In this document: positions 27,105 to 34,388 of the stretch, piece after piece
How the letters are laid out: every line of letters begins with the position of its first letter
How positions within the stretch are numbered: the first letter of the stretch is position 1
NCBI GenBank assembly: GCA_036652795.1
Contig: JAVVVD010000002.1
Coordinates: 62,001-126,000, forward strand
Length of the DNA stretch: 64,000 nucleotides
Reading direction: 5' to 3'
Origin: JAVVVD01 sp036652795
Lineage (GTDB): Bacteria; Bacillota; Clostridia; Christensenellales; CAG-138
Notes under the pieces: model-generated
Database searches by the model: none
Seen by the model: only the letters and a program-made list of their open reading frames with translations
Told to the model about the DNA's origin: nothing
Program-made: the position numbers and the translations under genes

Positions 27105-30100
27105 ATGAAACACAAAAAGATCATCGTAAGAACATTGTATGCTCTGGCAGTTTTAGCCATTATCACGGGAACAATATTGGGTTTTACCTTCCATTTACAG
27201 AGCGCTCTAACGAATGAAACATACCGCACGCTCTCTGAGGTTTCTGTGGACTATAACAAAGCCTTTTTAGACCGCATCTCATACAATAAAAAAACGCTGA
27301 ATGTGCTTGTGGATGGCTTAATCGAAATGCAAAACCCTGCAAAGCAAGATGTAATGCGCATCCTGCAAAGCGCAGTGGATGATGGCGGGTTTACTAGGCT
27401 GGTTGTTTGCAATGCCGATGGCACAAGCTGTTCAAATGACGGCATATCCAGAGACATCTCGCGCCGCGCTTACTTTCAGAAGGCTATTCGTGGTGAAACC
27501 AATGTCAGCGAGCCATTGACTTCTATCGTTAACGGCGAGGAGAGCATAGTCATCGCCGTTCCAATTCATGATAACGATACGGCTACAGGCGTTCTTTTTG
27601 GCGTATACCCCTTAGCCACTGCCGGAGCTCAGCTGCTTGATTTCAGCTATTACAGTGAAGGCTATGGTTTTATCGTAGCCCCTGACGGAACAATTATACT
27701 TTCCAGCGACCATACCGATAAGCTAGCTGACGGAAAAAATCTCTTGGATTTTTTTGAAAAGACTGACTTAGCTGATTTCCACATCGCCGATATTAATACC
27801 GCAATAAAAAACGGTGAAAGCGATAGCTTTGCCTTTACCTATAATGGGGAAAGGCGCTTTGTCAGTTTTATGCCAACTACAGTCAACGATTGGTATACGT
27901 TTAGTATTTCCTCAGATGCGCTTATGCGGCAACAGGAAAAAATAACAAATCAGATTGTGCTTAGGTTAATCTGCGGCTTAGTTGTCGCGGGTGTTCTGCT
28001 GTTTCTATGGATTATACTCGATAACCGGCGCCATAACAAAGCAATACTGATGGCAAACCAAAAATATCAATCCCTGCTCTCCCACATCAATGGCGGCATG
28101 ATTGTGGCGATTCACGCTGAAACTGCTGACGAAACAATTGTAACCTATGTCAGCTCCGGCTTTACCGATATGACAGGGTACACGCTTGAAGATATTCAAA
28201 ATATCTATCAGGGACGCTACCTTAACGTTATACTCGAGGAGGATCGTAATGCGGTTTTTGAAAAATACCTGGCACAGCTATCCACTGGCAACACCTATCG
28301 AATGCCCTATAGAATCCACAAAAAAGACGGCTCACTTATTTGGGTAATGGACAACGGCTACGTTGTAAAGGATGCGGACGGTTTATATAATCACAGTATA
28401 ATTGCTGATATCACCGCAGTAAAAGCGCAAGAGGATGAGCTGCGCATGAGTGAAAACCGCTTTTCAATCGCAATCAATGCATCCAGCGGTACACTTTTTG
28501 AGGTTGATTTAAAAAAGCAATTGTATACGCATTTCGAGAATGCGGAGCGGATATTTGGTGTGAGCGCCAAAAAGCTGCTAGATGATACCCGCGCTTTTTC
28601 ATCCCTGCCATCCGATAAATTTACAGATGCTGTAACAGGTTACTTTTTCCACCCCGATGATCGCGCAATAGCAACTATCAAAATGGGCGAATTAGCTAAG
28701 AACAAGATCACAAGCTATGAAGCCCGGCTCCGCAGGTTTGATAACAGTTATGTTTGGGCCAGAATTGATTTGAGTTTAAGTTTGGATGAGTTCGGTACGC
28801 CATCGCGTTTGGTTGGATTTATGTCTGATATTGACAACATAAAAAAACAGGCTGAGTTTTTGGAAAGCAAAGTGCAGACCGACCCCATGACGGGCTTATA
28901 TAACAAAGTTGCCATGGCCACCCTCGCAAACAAGATTCTCAATGAATATCCAAACGGGCATCATGCTTTAATCGTTTTTGATATTGATAACTTTAAGGGT
29001 ATTAACGATACGCTTGGGCATGCGTTCGGCGACCTGGTTTTAATAGAAATGTCCGCAAAACTGAAGTCAGCTTTTAGGAGCAACGACATTGCCGGCCGCA
29101 TGGGCGGAGATGAGTTTGCCGTTTTAATGAAGAATGTGCCAGATACCAGCAGTGTGCTAAAAAAAGCGACGGAATTATCCGGAGCTTTTCGTCAAACCTA
29201 TGTCGGACAAAAAAAAGATTACAGAATATCTTGCAGCATAGGCATTATCATGATTGAAAACAAAAATGATTGCTTTGAGGAGCTTTATCGCAAAGCGGAT
29301 GCCGCACTATATCAGGCAAAGCAAAACGGCAAGGATCAATTTGTGCTTTATCAAGCAAATGATGCGGACAACTACCCGATTGAAAACATGCGAACAAACG
29401 ATGAAGAACTGCAAAATCTTAAAACATCACATAGTATTGAAGCGCAGATTTTCGAATTGCTGTACACCTCTAAGGATTTTAATGTAAGCATTAACATGGC
29501 GCTTGCAGCGATTGGACAGCAATATCATGTTAGCAGAGTTTCAATTTTTGAGAACAATGCAAGCAATCTCACAACAAGCAATATATACGAGTGGTGCAGC
29601 GACAACATTGCCAGTGCAATTGACAAGCTACAAAATGTGCCAATTGTACTGGGAGACGAATCTATTTTAAACTGCTTTGATAATAATGGGCTGCTTTACT
29701 GCAATGATGTCCATGAGTTGCCACCGTATATAAGGGAAATTTTAGAATCCAGGGGGGTTTTATCCGCGTTGGAGGTAACTATTGTCAATGACGAAAAGAC
29801 GTATGGCTTCATAGGCTTTGATGAGTGCAGTGAATATAGGGTATGGACATCTGAAGAAATCGAAAAGCTTACCTTTCTTGCAAAGGTTCTGAGTGTGTTT
29901 TTGTTTAAGGAAAAAGCTGAGGTCGCCTTGCTGGAGAATCTGCATACACGCCTCAAAATTTTAGATGTTCTGCCTGACTATATCTGCGTCGTCAATCCAG
30001 AAACCCATTCGCTGGAATACGCCAACAGTAAAATGCAGGAACTGCTGCCATCAGCACATCCCGGCGCTTTTTGCTTTACAGTTCTGCACGGCGGACAAAA

Positions 30101-30278
30101 CAGCCCGTGTGAAACCTGCCTTTTAGATCGAATCAAGCGAGGAGATACTGACAATCTTGAAATTATCAGCCAAGATAAAAACTTGCATTTGAAAATAAAA
30201 GCACTCACTATAAATTGGACGAAAAATCAAAAGATGGTGCTGCTTTATGGCACTGAGAAAGCGAGGTCAATTTTTTGA
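27105..30278 (+). CDS. Membrane diguanylate cyclase, Cache-PAS-PAS-GGDEF-GAF-PAS
   Basis: A 1057-residue sensor. Membrane helices at about residues 6-28 and 290-315 flank an extracellular Cache-type domain. Inside the cell come two PAS domains, a GGDEF domain with intact GGDEF (667-671) and an RSND inhibitory I-site five residues before it, a GAF-like region (about 790-960) and a final PAS with SPCETC. Predicted to make cyclic-di-GMP in response to an external small molecule. AAAGGCGG precedes the ATG. The stop overlaps the next start as TGATG. It is transcribed away from the cyclic-di-GMP/kinase operon. Confidence 0.9.
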   Translation: MKHKKIIVRTLYALAVLAIITGTILGFTFHLQSALTNETYRTLSEVSVDYNKAFLDRISYNKKTLNVLVDGLIEMQNPAKQDVMRILQSAVDDGGFTRLVVCNADGTSCSNDGISRDISRRAYFQKAIRGETNVSEPLTSIVNGEESIVIAVPIHDNDTATGVLFGVYPLATAGAQLLDFSYYSEGYGFIVAPDGTIILSSDHTDKLADGKNLLDFFEKTDLADFHIADINTAIKNGESDSFAFTYNGERRFVSFMPTTVNDWYTFSISSDALMRQQEKITNQIVLRLICGLVVAGVLLFLWIILDNRRHNKAILMANQKYQSLLSHINGGMIVAIHAETADETIVTYVSSGFTDMTGYTLEDIQNIYQGRYLNVILEEDRNAVFEKYLAQLSTGNTYRMPYRIHKKDGSLIWVMDNGYVVKDADGLYNHSIIADITAVKAQEDELRMSENRFSIAINASSGTLFEVDLKKQLYTHFENAERIFGVSAKKLLDDTRAFSSLPSDKFTDAVTGYFFHPDDRAIATIKMGELAKNKITSYEARLRRFDNSYVWARIDLSLSLDEFGTPSRLVGFMSDIDNIKKQAEFLESKVQTDPMTGLYNKVAMATLANKILNEYPNGHHALIVFDIDNFKGINDTLGHAFGDLVLIEMSAKLKSAFRSNDIAGRMGGDEFAVLMKNVPDTSSVLKKATELSGAFRQTYVGQKKDYRISCSIGIIMIENKNDCFEELYRKADAALYQAKQNGKDQFVLYQANDADNYPIENMRTNDEELQNLKTSHSIEAQIFELLYTSKDFNVSINMALAAIGQQYHVSRVSIFENNASNLTTSNIYEWCSDNIASAIDKLQNVPIVLGDESILNCFDNNGLLYCNDVHELPPYIREILESRGVLSALEVTIVNDEKTYGFIGFDECSEYRVWTSEEIEKLTFLAKVLSVFLFKEKAEVALLENLHTRLKILDVLPDYICVVNPETHSLEYANSKMQELLPSAHPGAFCFTVLHGGQNSPCETCLLDRIKRGDTDNLEIISQDKNLHLKIKALTINWTKNQKMVLLYGTEKARSIF

Positions 30279-30490
30279 TGTTGTTGTCGGCAAAACAAAC
30301 TGGTGAAAAATGGGATATTTCCGCTCGGCGTGTGGCCGTTCTCTGCAACGAGGGCAGAATACCCGGCGCGCAGCGCGTTGGTTCAAATTGGGGTATCCCC
30401 GAGGAAGCCAAAAAACCCGCTGATGCCCGAGTAACTAGCGGTAAGTATAAAAAACCGCTGCGCCTTATGTTTTATTCTGAAAAGTCTTAA
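30278..30490 (+). CDS. Small helix-turn-helix DNA-binding protein
   Basis: A 70-residue protein. LLSAKQTGEKWDISARRVAV, followed by LCNEGRIPGAQRVGSNWGIP, is the MerR/excisionase-like helix-turn-helix pattern widespread in Clostridia. The ATG shares its A with the stop of the GGDEF gene (TGATG), so it is translationally coupled and lacks a strong ribosome site of its own. A DNA-binding output of the sensor is a tempting inference, but similar small proteins also occur in mobile elements and elsewhere. Confidence 0.78.
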   Translation: MLLSAKQTGEKWDISARRVAVLCNEGRIPGAQRVGSNWGIPEEAKKPADARVTSGKYKKPLRLMFYSEKS

Positions 30491-30567
30491 TATATTGGGT
30501 TGATACGGTACGATAGGTTAATGAAATCTAAGGATCTGCCAAGCCATGACTTCTTAGCAAATATAAT

Positions 30568-30602
30568 GGGGCTGCTGCACTATATGCAACAGCCCCGTTT
30601 TT
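30568..30602 (+). terminator. Terminator after the helix-turn-helix gene
   Basis: GGGGCTGCTGCA pairs with TGCAACAGCCCC (30568-30596), one mismatch, followed by GTTTTTA. It lies between convergent transcripts and may also act on metQ. Confidence 0.85.
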
Positions 30603-30613
30603 ACTGCGATCTA

Positions 30614-31426
30614 TTAGAATTTTGCTATTACAGCGCCTTCATAGGTTTTTTCGATGAATTCCTTTACCTCCGCGCTCTGTAGCGCCTTTATAAGCGCCTT
30701 TATGCCGGCATTGTCCTCATTGCCCTCTTTGACACACAGGATGTTTGCATAGGTTTCCGCCGCGATCGAATCCTTATCCTCCGTTGCAATGGCGTCAGTG
30801 CCAACATTTAGTCCAGCTTCAATTGCATAGTTACCGTTTATAACCGCCACGTCAACATCCTGAAGTGAGCGCGCAAGCTGGGCTGCCTCAATCTCCTTTA
30901 TCTGCAGGTTTTTAGGATTTTCAGCTATATCCAGCACAGTTGCGGAAAAATCAATGCCCTCTTTCATGGTTATAAGGCCTTGTGCTTCCAGCAACAGCAG
31001 CGCACGCGCTTCATTTGTGCCATCGTTGGGGATAGCTATCGTTGCGCCGTCAGCAAGCGCATCCAGTGAAGCCGTCTTACCCGGGTAAATTCCAAACGGC
31101 TCATAATGGATTGCCGCCACTGGCACTATATGGGTTCCGTTTTTAACGTTAAAGTCATCAAGATATGGTTTATGTTGGAAATAGTTAGCATCCAGTTCGC
31201 CGTTTTCAAGGGTGATGTTTGGCTGCACATAGTCAGTAAACTCAACTATTTCCAGCGTATACCCTTCCTTTTCAAGCAGTTTCCCCGCAACCTCAAGTAT
31301 GTCGGCATGTGGTGTTATGCTTGCGCCCACCTTGATAACCTTGGCTTCCTTGTCTGGGGCTGCGCATCCCGCAAATGCGACCAGTGCCAGTGTTGCCGCC
31401 AGTACGGCAGATATGAGTTTCTTCAT
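30614..31426 (-). CDS. metQ: Methionine-binding lipoprotein MetQ
   Basis: Extracytoplasmic binding protein of the MetNIQ importer (NlpA/MetQ family), 270 residues. A lipoprotein signal ends at ALVAFAGC (lipidated Cys20). Family motifs include VGASITPHADILE, ELDANYFQHKPYL and the conserved region INGNYAIEAGL near the C-terminus. GGAGG precedes the ATG. It is last in the metN-metI-metQ operon, 55 bases after metI. Confidence 0.95.
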   Translation of the reverse strand: MKKLISAVLAATLALVAFAGCAAPDKEAKVIKVGASITPHADILEVAGKLLEKEGYTLEIVEFTDYVQPNITLENGELDANYFQHKPYLDDFNVKNGTHIVPVAAIHYEPFGIYPGKTASLDALADGATIAIPNDGTNEARALLLLEAQGLITMKEGIDFSATVLDIAENPKNLQIKEIEAAQLARSLQDVDVAVINGNYAIEAGLNVGTDAIATEDKDSIAAETYANILCVKEGNEDNAGIKALIKALQSAEVKEFIEKTYEGAVIAKF

Positions 31427-31481
31427 TTTCTTTTCCTCCTAAATTATAATATCGTTAAGGTATAAACCTTTAACTACTCTT

Positions 31482-32147
31482 TTATCCGCGCCTACGCTTG
31501 TCTATCCTGTTAGCGATGCGCATTCCAATCTCCTGAAGTATCTGAACTATCACCACCATAAGCAATACCGTAACCAGCATTACATCCACCTCAAACCTAT
31601 AGTAGCCATAGTTAACGGCAATGGCTCCAAGCCCGCCGCCGCCCGTAAAGCCTGCCATCGCAGAATAGCCAAGTATCGTTATTGTAGCGATTGCCGTGCC
31701 GACTATAAGCGATGGCTTCGCCTCCGGCAGCAGCACCTTGAACACTATCTGCATGGGCGTTGCACCCATTGACTGCGCAGCCTCTACCACACCCGTGTCA
31801 ACCTCTTTTATTGAGGATTCTACCATCCGTGCCACAAATGGGGCAGCGCCTATAACAAGTGGCACCACCGTTGCGCTTGAGCCTATCGTCGTTCCTATTA
31901 TCGCCCTTGTTAGCGGGTTAACCGCAAACATCAGTATCGCAAAGGGTATCGAGCGCAATGCGTTTACACTCACGCCGATTATTTTATTTAAAACCGGCCT
32001 TGGCCTTACCCCATCCTTATCCGTCGCCACCAGTAACAGTCCAAGCGGCAGTCCAATCGCATACGCCATAAATGTTGACAGCAGCACCATATAAAACGTT
32101 TCCAATATGCCCTTGCCTATAAGATTTATCACACCTTCTTCAAACAT
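31482..32147 (-). CDS. metI: Methionine ABC transporter permease MetI
   Basis: A 221-residue inner-membrane permease with about five hydrophobic segments and the coupling-helix region EAAQSMGATPMQIVFKVLLP. Together with MetN and MetQ it imports methionine. The ATG overlaps the end of metN by 8 bases, with GAGGAGG just upstream inside metN. Confidence 0.94.
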   Translation of the reverse strand: MFEEGVINLIGKGILETFYMVLLSTFMAYAIGLPLGLLLVATDKDGVRPRPVLNKIIGVSVNALRSIPFAILMFAVNPLTRAIIGTTIGSSATVVPLVIGAAPFVARMVESSIKEVDTGVVEAAQSMGATPMQIVFKVLLPEAKPSLIVGTAIATITILGYSAMAGFTGGGGLGAIAVNYGYYRFEVDVMLVTVLLMVVIVQILQEIGMRIANRIDKRRRG

Positions 32148-33150
32148 TTACGCTTTCCTCCTCAAAATTAACATTGTGAATTGTAAGATAGGAGTACATG
32201 CGTTTAACCGCCTGCTCATTATCCGGCAGCTGCACCAGCATCTGGCCAAATATGCGCCCCTCTATGCTCTTTGTATCGGCAAACAGGATGTTCACCGGCG
32301 CATTGCATTCAAGCACCATGTTGCCTATTATTGGCTCAAGTGAGGACATACCATCAAACACCATGCGCAAGCAGCGCCCCCCCTCAAACGTCTGCGGATG
32401 CTGACCATCCGGAAATATCAGCTTGCGCGCCGACTTGGTCTTGGGCTTTAAAAATATATCCGACACCTTGCCTACCTCGGCTATTCGGCTATCGTCTATT
32501 ATAGCTACCCTATCGCAGATTTCTTCAATTACCTTCATTTCGTGTGTAATTATCAGTATCGTTATGTTCATCTCTTTGTTTATGCGTTTTAGCAGCTCAA
32601 GTGTAGATCTGGTTGTTGTCGGATCCAGCGCGCTTGTAGCCTCATCGCACAGCAGCACCTTGGGGTTTGTGGCAAGCGCCCTTGCTATTGCAACACGCTG
32701 CTTTTGTCCGCCGGAAAGCTGCGCTGGATACGCATCCTTCCTATCCTCTAGGCCTACAATCTCAAGCAATTCCTTTGACCTTGCTATCGCCTGCGCCTTA
32801 CTTACCCCCGCAAGCTCAAGTGGGAAGCACACATTCTCTATTGCCGTACGCTGCATAAGCAGATTGAACTGTTGAAATATCATGCTCATATTGCGTCTCA
32901 TCTGGATAAGTCCGGCCGGGCTAAGCTCTCCAAGGCTTTTTCCATCCACTATCACGCTGCCGCTCGTTGGTTTTTCAAGGAAGTTAATGCAGCGCACCAG
33001 CGTACTCTTACCTGCTCCAGAAAGGCCGATTATACCGAATATCTCACCCTCATATATCGTGAGGTCGATATTTTCAAGTGCTACCACGCGGTTTTTACCC
33101 TCAAACACCTTGTTCAGCTTTTCGATTTTAATCAATTCTCTGTTACTCAT
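32140..33150 (-). CDS. metN: Methionine ABC transporter ATPase MetN
   Basis: A 336-residue ATPase. Walker A GLSGAGKST, signature LSGGQKQR, Walker B LLCDEATSALDP, and a C-terminal NIL regulatory domain (about 255-336) that in MetN proteins binds methionine and inhibits transport. I chose the ATG at 33150, 5 bases after GGGGAG. An open frame continues upstream into the leader but has no ribosome site. It is preceded by a terminator hairpin and a methionine-rich leader peptide. Confidence 0.95.
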   Translation of the reverse strand: MSNRELIKIEKLNKVFEGKNRVVALENIDLTIYEGEIFGIIGLSGAGKSTLVRCINFLEKPTSGSVIVDGKSLGELSPAGLIQMRRNMSMIFQQFNLLMQRTAIENVCFPLELAGVSKAQAIARSKELLEIVGLEDRKDAYPAQLSGGQKQRVAIARALATNPKVLLCDEATSALDPTTTRSTLELLKRINKEMNITILIITHEMKVIEEICDRVAIIDDSRIAEVGKVSDIFLKPKTKSARKLIFPDGQHPQTFEGGRCLRMVFDGMSSLEPIIGNMVLECNAPVNILFADTKSIEGRIFGQMLVQLPDNEQAVKRMYSYLTIHNVNFEEESVNV

Positions 33151-33163
33151 ATATACTCCCCGC

Positions 33164-33198
33164 AAAATAATAAAGCAGCAAGCGTATACGCCTGCTGC
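33164..33198 (-). terminator. Attenuator terminator in the metNIQ leader
   Basis: On the minus strand GCAGCAGGCGTA (33198-33187) pairs with TACGCTTGCTGC (33186-33175), one G-T pair, followed by TTTATTATTTT (33174-33164). It lies 13 bases before the metN start. Its 5' arm can instead pair with GTATGCGC at 33255-33248 in the leader gene. Confidence 0.8.
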
Positions 33199-33235
33199 CC
33201 GTTGATACAAAGCCTTCCCAATCAATGGGATGGTA

Positions 33236-33322
33236 TCAATATGGTCTGCGCATACATAAACAAGGCTGCCAGAGGGACATAGCAACCCACATTCGACGCA
33301 TCATAGCAACAGCGTTTTTCAT
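33236..33322 (-). CDS. Methionine-rich leader peptide of metNIQ
   Basis: A 28-codon gene with one of the strongest ribosome sites in the window (AAGGAGGAG, 6 bases before the ATG). Six residues are Met (1, 7, 8, 11, 15, 24) and two are Cys. It lies between a sigma-A promoter and a terminator that precedes the metNIQ methionine importer. The stop codon lies in a hairpin TTGATAC/GTATCAA (33239-33202). The layout is that of a translation-coupled attenuator sensing charged tRNA-Met; this function is inferred, not shown. No S-box or T-box motif was seen. Confidence 0.8.
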   Translation of the reverse strand: MKNAVAMMRRMWVAMSLWQPCLCMRRPY

Positions 33323-33386
33323 TATGGGCTCCTCCTTCCGGTGCACTCGTGTGCGCAAATAATATATTCTCGAACTCTAATTTGAT

Positions 33387-33415
33387 ATGCTACACCATTA
33401 TTCAGACATTGTCAA
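33387..33415 (-). promoter_or_regulatory. Sigma-A promoter of the metNIQ leader
   Basis: On the minus strand TTGACA (33415-33410), 17-base spacer, TAGCAT (33392-33387). It lies directly behind the spoIIID stop codon. Confidence 0.75.
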
Positions 33416-33431
33416 CCTTAAAAATGTTTTT

Positions 33432-33686
33432 TTATCCATCCTCGCCTTTATATTTGCGATGCGTCGCCATGCCGCCGCGTATATGCCGCTCCTCCTTATT
33501 GTGCTGGAGCACGACATTCACTGCCTTGGCAACTGTCGGATCGATCTGTCTTAGCCGTTCTGACATGTCCTTATGTACGGTGGATTTTGATATCTTGAAT
33601 TCTGCTGCCGCGTTCCTTACCGTTGCGCCATTTTCTACTATGTACTGCGCTACGCAGCGCACTCGTTCCTCGATATATGAATACAT
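33432..33686 (-). CDS. spoIIID: Sporulation transcriptional regulator SpoIIID
   Basis: Mother-cell DNA-binding regulator, 84 residues, usual length. The helix-turn-helix reads TVRNAAAEFKISKSTVHKDM, followed by a basic C-terminal helix region with ERHIRGGMATHRKYKG. The ATG at 33686 follows GGGGGTG; an upstream in-frame start would add six residues. It follows comF on the same strand. Confidence 0.96.
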   Translation of the reverse strand: MYSYIEERVRCVAQYIVENGATVRNAAAEFKISKSTVHKDMSERLRQIDPTVAKAVNVVLQHNKEERHIRGGMATHRKYKGEDG

Positions 33687-33740
33687 ATAAACACCCCCGA
33701 ACAAGCTTTGGTCTAGCTTATGAGGGGTATATGTAAAAAA

Positions 33741-34385
33741 TTACAACTCTTTAATTTCAGCAGCACATGCAGCCATCGAATACACAGCGGCAGCTCCTGC
33801 GGCCTTAAGTGTCAGTGCGCATTCCGTAAATGTACTTCCTGTGGTTCTAACATCGTCCACCAACAATATACGCTTCCCATCGCATGGCATTGCCAGCTTG
33901 AATGCATCCTTTAAATTCTCACAACGCGCCTGCGCTGACAACGCCGTTTGCGACACTGTGTTGCGCGTACGAAGCAGCATGTCTGTACATACCCGTATTC
34001 CTGTACGCTCGCTCAGCTTGCGGCATAACAGTTCGCTTTGGTTATATCCGCGCTCAGATCGCTTTGCACGATGCAGCGGCACCGGTATAAGCATATCTAC
34101 ATTCCATTCGGGCGGTATTTGCATATATGCCGCTAAGAAATCTGCCATATATCGTGCGTCATCATACTTAAACCTATGTATAGCGTCCACCACCGCACCT
34201 GTGTATAACAGCCCCGCTCGAAAGCCATCCGTACCCTCAGGTGCAATAGCATCCGCGCAAGGCATCAGTGCAGCGCGGCACCTATCACATACCAACTCCT
34301 GTGCGCCGCGAAGCTCTGCGCCGCATACTGTGCATTTTATGTTTTGGGGATACAGCGCATCCAGAAAACGGTTGAATAGCCCCAT
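33741..34385 (-). CDS. comF: ComF family phosphoribosyltransferase-like protein
   Basis: A 214-residue protein. An N-terminal zinc ribbon (CTVC ... CDRC) precedes a phosphoribosyltransferase fold with the PRPP loop ILLVDDVRTTGSTFTEC. ComFC-type proteins act in DNA uptake during transformation; here it may serve recombination. It follows recD2 by 3 bases, so the two are probably one transcript. Confidence 0.9.
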   Translation of the reverse strand: MGLFNRFLDALYPQNIKCTVCGAELRGAQELVCDRCRAALMPCADAIAPEGTDGFRAGLLYTGAVVDAIHRFKYDDARYMADFLAAYMQIPPEWNVDMLIPVPLHRAKRSERGYNQSELLCRKLSERTGIRVCTDMLLRTRNTVSQTALSAQARCENLKDAFKLAMPCDGKRILLVDDVRTTGSTFTECALTLKAAGAAAVYSMAACAAEIKEL

Positions 34386-34388
34386 ATG

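Noticed and set aside
33151..33431. S-box or T-box riboswitch upstream of metN
   Set aside because: Expected control for this operon, but no conserved SAM-I core or T-box sequence could be found; a leader peptide explains the region better.
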